Shown here piece after piece: positions 47,432 through 55,458 of a DNA stretch of 64,000 nt (positions within the stretch are counted from its first letter, which is position 1; every line of letters starts with the position of its first letter). Under the pieces are notes generated by a model, which was not told where the DNA came from, ran no database searches, and worked only from the letters and a program-made list of their open reading frames with translations. Source of the stretch: Sphingomonas jatrophae (GTDB lineage Bacteria > Pseudomonadota > Alphaproteobacteria > Sphingomonadales > Sphingomonadaceae); NCBI RefSeq assembly GCF_900113315.1, contig NZ_FOZG01000003.1, positions 186,001 through 250,000 on the forward strand, read 5' to 3'. A program made the translations under genes and the position numbers.

Positions 47432-47456
47432 CAAAAGCGCACGCGCTATTATTTTG
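47432..47456 (+). promoter_or_regulatory. Shared operator-like element, copy 2 (MFS / dehydrogenase gap)
   Basis: CAAAA (47432-47436) and TTTTG (47452-47456) are exact inverted ends around GCGCACGCGC. The right half is CGCTATTATTTTG (47444-47456), matching CGYTANNNTTTTG. It lies 15 bases upstream of the MFS start and 66 bases upstream of the dehydrogenase start. Confidence 0.55.
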
Positions 47457-47522
47457 TTGATCGCTAATCGATCCGCACGCAAAAGCAAAGGGAAAGCGCG
47501 TGGTGCATTTGGGAGGGGACGG

Positions 47523-48575
47523 ATGCGACCGACGGATGATAGCGGCTCGACGATGCCGGGCGAAGCGGCATCGCGAAACGCCGGCACACCCCTGCGGATG
47601 CTGTTCCCGCGCGACGGCTGGGTGCGGATGCGCGACGCCATTGCGGATGCGGGCATAAGGATCGAGCCGGTGCTGTTCGAGCCGGACGGGTCGTTCAGCG
47701 TCGAGGGTCGCGCCATCCCCCTCGACCAGGCGCGGTTCACCGCCGCCTGGTTCAGTCTCGACACCTTCGCACGCGGGCAGGACGAGGCATTCCTGGCGCG
47801 CATGGTCGAGGCGCCGGACCTGCGCTGGATGCAGAGCGCGCGCGCCGGCTATGATCACCCCGCCTTTGCCCGTCTCGCCGCCAAGGGCGTCCGCCTGTCG
47901 ATGAGCAAGGCGATGATCCCCGCCATCGGCGAATATGTCGTCGCCGCGGTGTTCGATCATTTCCAGCGCGGCCCTGAGCGGCGCGCGGCGCAGGCGGCGC
48001 AGCGCTGGCAGGCCTTTCCGTTCCGCGAAATCGCTGGCAGCCGCTGGCTGTGCGTCGGCTATGGCGAGATCGGACGCGACATCGCGGTGCGCGCACGCGC
48101 ACTCGGCGCGCACGTCACCGGCGTGCGGCGGAGCGGCGGCACGGACGCGGATGCCGACGCCATCGTCCGCCCCGACGACATGGCAGACGCACTCGCCCAG
48201 GCGGACGTGGTGATCCTGTCGGTGCCGCTCACGCGCGACAATGACGGCGCTTATGGCGCGGATTTCTTCGCCGGGTTCAAGCCGGGAGCCCTGTTCATCA
48301 ATGTCGGCCGCGGGCCGTTGCTCGACGAGGCGGCGTTGCGCTCGGCGCTCGATGACGGACGAGTCGGCCATGCCGTGCTCGATGTCTGCCGTGTCGAGCC
48401 CTTGCCGCCCGGCGAATGGCAGTGGACGCACCCGCGCGTCACCCTGACTGCGCACACCGCGGGCATCGGCTCGGGCCTGTATGCGCGCACCGACCGGCTG
48501 CTGGTGGACAATCTGGTGCGCTACACGACGGGCGCGCCGCTGCTCCACGAGATCGGGCCGGAGGCGCTGGCGTGA
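47523..48575 (+). CDS. D-2-hydroxyacid dehydrogenase family protein
   Basis: The 350-residue NAD(P)-dependent enzyme has the Rossmann motif VGYGEIGRDIA, the catalytic arginine in NVGRGPLLDEAAL, a glutamate in DVCRVEPLPP and the catalytic histidine in TAHTAGIGSG. It interconverts a 2-keto acid and a D-2-hydroxy acid. The ATG at 47523 has GGGAGGGG about 5 bases upstream. The following SDR starts at a GTG overlapping its stop, so the two enzymes are made together. Confidence 0.9.
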   Translation: MRPTDDSGSTMPGEAASRNAGTPLRMLFPRDGWVRMRDAIADAGIRIEPVLFEPDGSFSVEGRAIPLDQARFTAAWFSLDTFARGQDEAFLARMVEAPDLRWMQSARAGYDHPAFARLAAKGVRLSMSKAMIPAIGEYVVAAVFDHFQRGPERRAAQAAQRWQAFPFREIAGSRWLCVGYGEIGRDIAVRARALGAHVTGVRRSGGTDADADAIVRPDDMADALAQADVVILSVPLTRDNDGAYGADFFAGFKPGALFINVGRGPLLDEAALRSALDDGRVGHAVLDVCRVEPLPPGEWQWTHPRVTLTAHTAGIGSGLYARTDRLLVDNLVRYTTGAPLLHEIGPEALA

Positions 48576-49381
48576 GCGGGGCCACGCTCACCGGGAAGGT
48601 GGCGCTGGTGATCGGCGCGGGCGGCGCCGGCAATATGGGTCAGGTGATCGCGCGGGCGCTGGCGGGTGCCGGCGCGCGGGTGATGGTGGCAGGGCGCACG
48701 ATTGGGCCGCTAGCGGCCTTCGCACAGGAGATCGGCGGCTGGGCAGAGCCTTGCGACATCACGGTCAAGGCCGATTCCGAGCGGCTGGCAGACCGGCTGC
48801 GCGACGTGGGGGGCGGCGTGGACATCGTCGTCAACGCAACCGGCCACGGCCTGCGCGGCCGCTTCGAAGACGTCACCGAGCAGCAGCTGCGCGACATCGT
48901 CGATCTGCAGTTCGTCGGGCCCTTCCTGTTCTTCCAGGCGCTGCTGCCCGCCGTACGTGATGGCGGGTCGCTCATCCAGATCAGCTCCGCCACCGCGACG
49001 ATCATGCTCGACGATCACGCACCCTACATGGGCACCAAGGCGGGGATGGATCATGTGATGCGCTGCATCGCGCTGGTCGGCGGTCCACGCGGGATCCGCG
49101 CCAACTCCGTCTCACCGGGGCTGACCGAGACGCCGATGACGGCGGGCGCGAAGGCGGTGCCGGGCGTGTTCGAGGCCTATCGCGCCAAATATCCGCTGGG
49201 CCGGCTCGGCACGTCGGAGGACATTGCCGCCGCCGTGCTGTGGCTGGCCGACGATGCCTGCTTCATGACCGGCCAGAACCTGCAGGTGAATGGCGGGCTG
49301 ACGTTGCGCGGCAATCCGTCGCGCGCGGAGGTGGACGCGTCGGTGATCGCCGCGACGGGGGCACCCCGCCCCGCGCCGTAA
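48572..49381 (+). CDS. Short-chain dehydrogenase/reductase
   Basis: The 269-residue SDR has a variant cofactor motif (IGAGGAGNMGQVIA) in place of TGxxxGIG, VNATGHG in place of NNAG, ISSATAT with the active serine, and YMGTKAG as the Tyr-x3-Lys pair. NTGQNLQVNGG-type sequence (MTGQNLQVNGGLTL) marks the usual C-terminal end. The GTG start overlaps the previous stop (GTGA). The substrate is unknown, and context suggests a hydroxyl group produced by the Rieske enzymes of the island. Confidence 0.88.
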   Translation: MSGATLTGKVALVIGAGGAGNMGQVIARALAGAGARVMVAGRTIGPLAAFAQEIGGWAEPCDITVKADSERLADRLRDVGGGVDIVVNATGHGLRGRFEDVTEQQLRDIVDLQFVGPFLFFQALLPAVRDGGSLIQISSATATIMLDDHAPYMGTKAGMDHVMRCIALVGGPRGIRANSVSPGLTETPMTAGAKAVPGVFEAYRAKYPLGRLGTSEDIAAAVLWLADDACFMTGQNLQVNGGLTLRGNPSRAEVDASVIAATGAPRPAP

Positions 49382-49419
49382 CCCGCACCCGATCGACAGA
49401 ATAAACCAGGAGAGACGAT

Positions 49420-49923
49420 ATGGCACAGATCGACCTTCCGGAGGGCCCGGGCGAAGAGCGCGAACGGATGTGGCAGCTGCGGCCGGAGATGGGCGCCGCA
49501 GCCGATGCGTTCAGCGCGGCCGTGCAGGACACGTCGACGCTGACGACGCGGGAGCAGGAAGCGGCGCGGACCCGCATCGCCCATATCAATCGCTGCATTC
49601 CCTGTTCGGACGCGCGGATCGACGATCTCGCGGGCAGCGGCCTCGACGAGGCGTTCTACGAAGGCGTCGACGCGCCGGACGAGCGCTATTCCCGGCGCGA
49701 GAGGCTCGCCATCGGCTTTGCCGAGCGGTTCGCGGCGGGCGTAGACAGTTTCGATCCGGTCTTCTGGGCAGACCTGCGCTCTGCCTTCGATGACGGCGAG
49801 ATCGTCGATCTGGCCGCGGGTTGTGCCAAGTGGCTCGGGCTCGGCCGGATCAACGCGGTGCTGGACCTGCAACGCTCCTGCGCGATCCGGCTGCGGCCGT
49901 CTGCTGCAGCCCGCGCCGCATGA
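49420..49923 (+). CDS. AhpD-like / carboxymuconolactone decarboxylase family protein
   Basis: The 167-residue all-helical protein has the family redox motif CIPC (Cys59, Cys62) within RIAHINRCIPCSDAR, as in AhpD-type members. A second region (ERLAIGFAERFAAG) is typical of the fold. CMD members decarboxylate a lactone and lack the CxxC, while AhpD members are peroxidase partners, so the CxxC favours the latter or an uncharacterised branch. The ATG at 49420 has AGGAGAG upstream, and the next SDR overlaps its stop. Confidence 0.85.
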   Translation: MAQIDLPEGPGEERERMWQLRPEMGAAADAFSAAVQDTSTLTTREQEAARTRIAHINRCIPCSDARIDDLAGSGLDEAFYEGVDAPDERYSRRERLAIGFAERFAAGVDSFDPVFWADLRSAFDDGEIVDLAAGCAKWLGLGRINAVLDLQRSCAIRLRPSAAARAA

Positions 49924-50708
49924 GCGGACGGCTGGCCGGCAAGGTCGCGGTCGTCACCGGCGCGGCCAAGGGCCTGGGCGCGGCCGCGGCGCGGATGTTC
50001 GCCGCCGAGGGTGCCCGCGTGATCCTGACCGACGTTGATGCGGGCGGCGAGAACATCGCCCGAACAATCGGCACGGCGGCGCGGTTCGTCCACCACGACG
50101 TGCGGCGCGAATCCGAATGGTCGGCCCTGATCGCCGGGGTGGAAGCGCGGGAAGGCCGGCTCGACATCCTCGTCAACAATGCAGGCGTAGTCGAACTCGA
50201 CACGCCCGAGGGGATCACCGAGGACAGTTACCGCATGGTCATGTCGGTCAGCGTCGATGGCATGGTGTGGGGCTGCAAACATGCCATCCCCGCGATGCGG
50301 CGGAGCGGCGGCGGCTCGGTCATCAACCTGTCGTCCATTGCCGCCGTGCAGGGCGAGCCGAACAACGCTTCCTATACCGCCGCAAAGGGCGCGATCGACG
50401 CCTATAGCCGCATGGTCGCGGTCTATTGCGGCCAGACCGGCCTGGCCATCCGCTGCAATGCGGTGCTGCCGAACGGCATGCACACACCGATGGTCGCGTC
50501 CGTGCCGGAGAAGAAGCGGGCCGCGGCACCCGGTGCCGGGCTGCTCGACGCGGTCCCCGGCGGCGGCAATGCGCGCGGCGAGCCTGAGGATGTGGGCGCG
50601 CTCCTCCTGTTTCTCGCGTCCGACGAGTCGCGCTGGATCAATGGCCAGTCGCTGGTGATCGACAATGGTGCCTCGATCACCAAGGGCGCTGTCCCCTCAC
50701 CCGCATAA
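49920..50708 (+). CDS. Short-chain dehydrogenase/reductase
   Basis: The 262-residue classical SDR has TGAAKGLG for the cofactor, NNAG in LVNNAGVVE, LSSIAAVQGE with the serine, and YTAAKGA for Tyr-x3-Lys. Its ATG overlaps the stop of the AhpD-like gene (ATGA). It is the last gene of a four-gene run that starts with the hydroxyacid dehydrogenase. An operator-like dyad begins one base after its stop. Confidence 0.9.
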   Translation: MSGRLAGKVAVVTGAAKGLGAAAARMFAAEGARVILTDVDAGGENIARTIGTAARFVHHDVRRESEWSALIAGVEAREGRLDILVNNAGVVELDTPEGITEDSYRMVMSVSVDGMVWGCKHAIPAMRRSGGGSVINLSSIAAVQGEPNNASYTAAKGAIDAYSRMVAVYCGQTGLAIRCNAVLPNGMHTPMVASVPEKKRAAAPGAGLLDAVPGGGNARGEPEDVGALLLFLASDESRWINGQSLVIDNGASITKGAVPSPA

Positions 50709-50734
50709 GAAAACGCAACGCGTTACGCTTTTGC
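50709..50734 (+). promoter_or_regulatory. Shared operator-like element, copy 3 (TonB receptor promoter)
   Basis: AAAA (50710-50713) and TTTT (50729-50732) flank a palindromic core AACGCGTT (50717-50724). The right half is CGTTACGCTTTTG (50721-50733), matching CGYTANNNTTTTG. A related half CGTTAGTTTTG with a shorter spacer is at 50756-50766, and the palindrome GCTTGCAAGC lies at 50733-50742. It is about 92 bases upstream of the TonB receptor start. Confidence 0.55.
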
Positions 50735-50825
50735 TTGCAAGCATGTGGGTGCGTGCGTTAGTTTTGCACATCGAAGCGCCGCTTGGGCGCCGGGGCAGAG
50801 CATGACCCCGATCAGGGAGGACAGC

Positions 50826-53699
50826 ATGAGGGCACATCGTTTCCGCGCAATTCTCTGCGGCTCGGCGGCGATGCTGCCCTTCCATGCAGTGTCGGCGCAG
50901 ACGGCCGATCCCGCGGCCGCGATGGCAGCCCCCGTCCCCTCGCAGGACGGCGCGACGCAGAACGATGCCCCCGTCTCGGCGCAGACCGTACCCGGCGAAG
51001 TCGCCCCCATTGCCGCGGCCGAGCCGGCGGCTGCGGCAGCACCCGACGTCGTCGTCACCGGCTCGCGCATCGTGCGCAACGGATACGACGCGCCGACCCC
51101 GGTCAGCGTCGTGACCGAAGCGGAGATCCAGCAGGCCGCGCCGGTGACGATCGCAGATTATGTCAACCAGCTGCCCTCGCTCGCCGGCTCGCAGTCGCCC
51201 CGTTCGTCCGCATCCACCGTGGGCGGCGGTCTTGCCGGTGCCAACCTGCTGAACCTGCGCAATCTCGGCCCGAACCGCACGCTGGTGCTGCTCAACGGCC
51301 GCCGCGTGACGCCGTCCACCGTCACGGGCGCGGTCGACATCAACACGCTGCCGCAGGCGCTGGTACAGCGCGTCGACGTGGTGACGGGCGGTGCTTCGGC
51401 AGCTTGGGGCTCGGACGCGGTCAGCGGCGTGGTCAATTTCGTGCTCGACACCAAGTTCGAAGGCATCAAGGGCCAGGTGCAGGGCGGCATCACCGGTGAA
51501 GGCGACGGCGAGTCGATCACCGCCGATCTGAGCTGGGGTGCGAAGCTCGGCGACCGCGGCCGTATCGTCGTCAGCGGCAATTTTTCGTCCGCCGGCAGCG
51601 CCTACCTGCGCAAGCGCGATTGGTACAAGGGCTACAAGTTCTTCATCAACCCGGCCTACACGCCGACCAACGGCCAGCCGCAGCGGCTGATCCTGCCCAA
51701 TTCGACGATCAACGCGACGCGCGAGGGCGTGATCATCTCCGGCCCGCTGCGCGGCACCGCGTTCGACGCCGCCGGCAACGTCGCCACGACCAATTTCCCG
51801 TTCGGCTCGGTCGCGAGCGGCTTCGTCCAGTCGGGCGGCACGCAGAATTACGACATGACGCTGGACGTGCTCCAGGTCTCGACGCCGGTCACGCAGGGCG
51901 CCGCCTTCGCACACGCCGAATATGAGCTGGCCGACGACCTCACCTTCTTCGCCGAGGGCAGCTACGGCTCGTCGCGGACGCGGACGAACTCCGGCTATTT
52001 CTGGCGGGTCGACAATGAGCCGATCCGCATCGACAATGCGTATCTGCCGACTTCCGTGCGCGATCGCATGGTGGCGGCGGGCATCACCAGCTTCAACCTG
52101 TCGCACATCAATCCGGCGTTCGGCTGGCCGGAAGGCGTGAACGATCGCTCGCTGATCCGCGGCCTTGCCGGCCTCGAAGGCAAGATCAGCAACTGGAAGT
52201 GGAACGTCTATTACCAGTACGGCCAGACGCGCATCAAGAATGCGGGTGAGAACAACCTTCTGCCCAGCCGCATTCTCAACATGTTCGACTCGGTCGTCGG
52301 GCCGGGCGGCACCCCCGTCTGCCGCTCGACTCTGACTTCGCCGAACAATGGCTGCGTGCCCTACAATCCGTTCGGCAACCGTGAGATCACCGACGCGCAG
52401 CGCGCCTATGCGTCCGGCACGTCGCTGTCGCGCATCCGCCTGACGCAGCACGTGATCGAAGGCAGCGTGCAGGGCGACCTGTTCGACCTGCCCGCCGGTG
52501 CGGTCGCGCTGGCAGTGGGCGGCGACTATCGCCGCGACAGCGGCGGCGTCGTCGAGGCCGATCCCAACAGCGAAGCCGGCTTGTGGTATGTCGCCAACCA
52601 GAAGGCGTTCCGCGGCCGCATCTCGGTCAAGGAAGCGTTTGGCGAGTTGGCCGTGCCGGTGCTGAAGGACAGCGCGGTCGGCACGCTCGACCTGAATGGC
52701 GCGGTGCGCTTCACCGATTATTCGACCAGCGGCAGCGTGACGACGTGGAAGGTCGGCGGCACCTGGGCCCCGATCGAGGACATCCAGTTCCGCGTCACCC
52801 GCTCGCGCGACATTCGTGCACCGTATCTCAGCGAGCTGTTCACCGCGGGCACGACCCTGGTGCAGTTCCTCACCGATCCGACCCGCGGCAACAGCAGCGT
52901 GTCCGTCGTGCAGACCACCAGCGGCAACCCCAATCTCGCGCCCGAGCGGGCCAATTCGCTGACCGCAGGCGTGGTGCTGCGGCCGAGCTTCCTGCCCGGC
53001 TTCTCGGCCTCGATCGACTATTACGACATCAAGATCGACGGTGCGATTTCGACCAGTTCGTCGCAGCAGATCGTCAATCTCTGCGCCGCCGGTCAGTCGG
53101 TCTTCTGCTCCGCCATCACGCGGGATGCCGGCGGCACGATCACGGCGGTTTCGGTGGTTCCGTTCAACGCACGTGAGGAGCTTGCCCGCGGCTTCGACGT
53201 CGAGCTCGGCTATCGCCGCCCGCTCGGTGCGGGTGCAATCGATCTGCGCGCCTTGTTCAACTATGCCGACAAGCTGGAGATCGTGAACCCGACCAACGTG
53301 GTCACGCGCGCGGGTGAGGTTGGCAACAATCTCGGCGTGTCGCAGGGCGTGCCGCGGCTGCGCGGCCTGTTCACCGCCACCTATGCGGGCGATCCGATCA
53401 CCGTGCAGCTGAAGAGCCGCTTCATCGGCAAGTCGAAGATGGAGGTGGATTTCGGTCCGCTCGACCAGAACCGCAACAAGGTGCCGGCGATCGCCTATTT
53501 CGATGCCTTTGCCTCCTATGACCTGAAGCTTGGCGGCGGCAGCACCGAATTGTTCGTCGCGGTCGACAACCTGCTCGACAAGGGCCCGCCCGTCGTCCTC
53601 TCGCAGGACACGCAGATCGGCCAGGCATCCGGCACCAACCTGCTGATCTATGACGGCGTCGGTCGGACCTTCCGGGGCGGTGTCCGCTTCAAGTTCTGA
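50826..53699 (+). CDS. TonB-dependent outer-membrane receptor (catabolic island)
   Basis: The 957-residue receptor has a signal peptide (about 1-25, ending AVSAQ), a TonB-box-like VVVTGSRIV, a plug with VLLNGRRVTPS and RVDVVTGGASAAWGSDAVSGVVNF, and a large barrel ending VRFKF with terminal aromatic. The LNGRR plug type is common in sphingomonads. It likely brings the island substrate across the outer membrane. The ATG has GGGAGG about 7 bases upstream, and a three-copy operator-like element sits in its promoter region. The EthD gene begins on its stop. Confidence 0.93.
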   Translation: MRAHRFRAILCGSAAMLPFHAVSAQTADPAAAMAAPVPSQDGATQNDAPVSAQTVPGEVAPIAAAEPAAAAAPDVVVTGSRIVRNGYDAPTPVSVVTEAEIQQAAPVTIADYVNQLPSLAGSQSPRSSASTVGGGLAGANLLNLRNLGPNRTLVLLNGRRVTPSTVTGAVDINTLPQALVQRVDVVTGGASAAWGSDAVSGVVNFVLDTKFEGIKGQVQGGITGEGDGESITADLSWGAKLGDRGRIVVSGNFSSAGSAYLRKRDWYKGYKFFINPAYTPTNGQPQRLILPNSTINATREGVIISGPLRGTAFDAAGNVATTNFPFGSVASGFVQSGGTQNYDMTLDVLQVSTPVTQGAAFAHAEYELADDLTFFAEGSYGSSRTRTNSGYFWRVDNEPIRIDNAYLPTSVRDRMVAAGITSFNLSHINPAFGWPEGVNDRSLIRGLAGLEGKISNWKWNVYYQYGQTRIKNAGENNLLPSRILNMFDSVVGPGGTPVCRSTLTSPNNGCVPYNPFGNREITDAQRAYASGTSLSRIRLTQHVIEGSVQGDLFDLPAGAVALAVGGDYRRDSGGVVEADPNSEAGLWYVANQKAFRGRISVKEAFGELAVPVLKDSAVGTLDLNGAVRFTDYSTSGSVTTWKVGGTWAPIEDIQFRVTRSRDIRAPYLSELFTAGTTLVQFLTDPTRGNSSVSVVQTTSGNPNLAPERANSLTAGVVLRPSFLPGFSASIDYYDIKIDGAISTSSSQQIVNLCAAGQSVFCSAITRDAGGTITAVSVVPFNAREELARGFDVELGYRRPLGAGAIDLRALFNYADKLEIVNPTNVVTRAGEVGNNLGVSQGVPRLRGLFTATYAGDPITVQLKSRFIGKSKMEVDFGPLDQNRNKVPAIAYFDAFASYDLKLGGGSTELFVAVDNLLDKGPPVVLSQDTQIGQASGTNLLIYDGVGRTFRGGVRFKF

Positions 53700-54352
53700 T
53701 GTTCAAGGTCATGGGCCTGATCCGGCGGCGGGGAGACCTGCCGCCGGATGCGTTTCGGCTGCACTGGCGGACGATCCATCGCGGCCTTGCCCTCCGCATC
53801 GCCGAGGCCGGGCTGCTTGCCGGTTACGTGCAGAACCATAAGCTCGACATACCGGTCGACGGGCTCGAGATTGTCGCCGATGGCGTGCCGGAATTGTGGT
53901 TTGCGGATGCGGAGGCCTTTGCCGCGCTGCGCAGCCATGCAGCGTTTCGCGACGGCGCGTTCCATGACGAGCCGAACTTCATGGACATCAGCGACTATCG
54001 CTCGCAACCGCTCACCGAGGAGATCGGCACCGGTGCGCCGCGACGTGAGTGCGTCGGCCTGCTGAAGGCGATCCTGTTCCTGCACGAGGGGGAGCCGGGC
54101 CTGCCCGGCCATGGCGCGGTTCGCACCGCGCGCCAGACCCGCCCCGCCACGCCCCTCCCCATCAAGGTCGCGCCTTACGTGGCGGTCGAGACCAGCTGGT
54201 GGCACGATCTCGCGACCTTCCGGCGCGCCTGGGCCGACCATGACGGGCCGGCACGCGGGCTGCTTGCCGAGGAGCGTGTCGTATTCTGGCCGGGCGATCC
54301 GAGCCCACCGGCGGACTGGCGGCCGGTGCCGCCGACGCGGGCTCAGGCGTAA
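53699..54352 (+). CDS. EthD-domain protein
   Basis: The 217-residue product starts with an EthD-type dimeric alpha/beta-barrel module (FKVMGLIRRRGDLPPDAFRLHW, with IHRGLALR and AGYVQNH). A second, more degenerate module is in the second half (AILFLHEGE to RAWADHDGPARG). EthD proteins are small partners of oxidative catabolic clusters, some acting as cyclases, decarboxylases or monooxygenase helpers. The start overlaps the TonB receptor stop by one base (TGATG), so the two are coupled. Its end overlaps the convergent SnoaL-like gene by 10 bases. Confidence 0.82.
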   Translation: MFKVMGLIRRRGDLPPDAFRLHWRTIHRGLALRIAEAGLLAGYVQNHKLDIPVDGLEIVADGVPELWFADAEAFAALRSHAAFRDGAFHDEPNFMDISDYRSQPLTEEIGTGAPRRECVGLLKAILFLHEGEPGLPGHGAVRTARQTRPATPLPIKVAPYVAVETSWWHDLATFRRAWADHDGPARGLLAEERVVFWPGDPSPPADWRPVPPTRAQA

Positions 54353-54840
54353 GACGGGTCGTCCGGCGCGCGTGCACCCGTCCTGCTGAACCGGGCGAAG
54401 CGCCCGCTGCCGATCTCGCAGGTCGAAGGTGCGATCTCGTTCCAGTCCATGACGTAGCGCCGCTCGGCGATGCGCCATCCCTCGCGGGTCCGCACCAACC
54501 GGTCGAGATAGCGTCCGCCGACGATCATCTGCTGCGCCTGCCCATCGACGGTCAGCTGGTGATAGGCGGTGCACATCGTCTCGGCCGAAGCATGATCGCC
54601 GGCAAGATCGACAAGGCTGTTGCTCAGAGCATGCTGCGTCCGCTCCATCGCGCGCAGGCGGCCGAGCAGGCCGAGGCTCCACTGCGCGGCGTCCTCCGGC
54701 CCCTCGCCGTAATCGACGATGGCTCCCGGCGCCCAAACCGTGTCGAACAGCGCCGCATCGCAGCGGTCCACCGCACGCGCATATCTCGCCATCAAATCGG
54801 CAATGTCGATGCGGTCGGCCACGGTCTGCAGAGTTGACAC
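54343..54840 (-). CDS. SnoaL-like (NTF2-fold) protein, copy 1
   Basis: The 165-residue protein follows the SnoaL-like pattern: an N-terminal helix IADLMARYARAVDRCD, a pocket strand VWAPGAIVDYGEG, the middle AMERTQHALSNSLVDL, and a C-terminal strand pair GRYLDRLVRTREGWRIAERRYVMDW. NTF2-fold proteins in catabolic clusters serve as isomerases, hydratases or cyclases. The start is a GTG at 54840 with AGGA about 9 bases upstream. It is divergent from SnoaL-like copy 2, with a dyad in the gap. Confidence 0.82.
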   Translation of the reverse strand: MSTLQTVADRIDIADLMARYARAVDRCDAALFDTVWAPGAIVDYGEGPEDAAQWSLGLLGRLRAMERTQHALSNSLVDLAGDHASAETMCTAYHQLTVDGQAQQMIVGGRYLDRLVRTREGWRIAERRYVMDWNEIAPSTCEIGSGRFARFSRTGARAPDDPSYA

Positions 54841-54861
54841 TGCCGGGTCCTTTCGAAATAA

Positions 54862-54885
54862 AATACAGGATAGCTTGACTGTATT
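54862..54885. promoter_or_regulatory. Dyad between divergent SnoaL-like genes
   Basis: AATACAG (54862-54868) and CTGTATT (54879-54885) are perfect 7-base arms with a 10-base spacer. The site lies 22 bases from one start and 49 bases from the other, and overlaps a possible TTGACT -35 box for the plus-strand operon. This suggests a repressor site for both. Confidence 0.5.
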
Positions 54886-54933
54886 GTGCAGGCGCATCGA
54901 TCGCAACGGCGACGCGATATCCAAGGAGCGGGA

Positions 54934-55458
54934 ATGCCGGAGAGACCGCCATCATTGGGCGAGTTGGCCGATCGGGTCGCCATTGCCGACTGCATCGCGC
55001 GCTACATGCGCGGGCAGGATCGGCTTGAGGCGTCGCTGCAGCTCGAAGCATTTCACCCTGATGCCACGGTCGATTACGGCTTCTTCACCGGCAGCGCGGC
55101 AGACTTCGTCGCTTTCGCGCAGGGCCTGCTCGCCCGCTATCCCGCCACATGGCACGCGCTCGGCCAGTCGTTGATCCAGCTGGACGGCGACAAGGCGACG
55201 GGCGAGGTCTATTTCCACGCGTGGCACCGCCGCGATGCCGGCGAGGGATTGCAGGACCTCCAGATCGCCGGCCGCTACCTCGACCACTATGAGCGCAGAG
55301 ACGGTGCGTGGGCGATCACGCATCGCCGCGAAGTGGTCGACTGGACACGCACCGACCCCGCCGCCGACGACTGGTTCCACCGCACGCCCACGGCGCTCCG
55401 CGGCGGCCGCGGCAGCGCCGATCCCAGCGCCCACATCCGAGAGGACGACCATGTCTGA
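54934..55458 (+). CDS. SnoaL-like (NTF2-fold) protein, copy 2
   Basis: The 174-residue protein has the same plan as copy 1: IADCIARYMRGQDRLEASL, FHPDATVDYGFFTG, ATWHALGQSLIQLDGDKATGE and a final GRYLDHYERRDGAWAITHRREVVDW. The tail after residue 150 is disordered-looking. The ATG at 54934 has AAGGAG about 7 bases upstream. Its stop overlaps the start of the first Rieske oxygenase gene by 8 bases, so the two proteins are probably made in fixed ratio. Confidence 0.85.
   Translation: MPERPPSLGELADRVAIADCIARYMRGQDRLEASLQLEAFHPDATVDYGFFTGSAADFVAFAQGLLARYPATWHALGQSLIQLDGDKATGEVYFHAWHRRDAGEGLQDLQIAGRYLDHYERRDGAWAITHRREVVDWTRTDPAADDWFHRTPTALRGGRGSADPSAHIREDDHV

Noticed and set aside
47418-48548. N-terminal extension of the MFS gene to 48548
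   Set aside because: The extension is antisense to the hydroxyacid dehydrogenase gene, and the transporter's first helix follows the ATG at 47417 normally.
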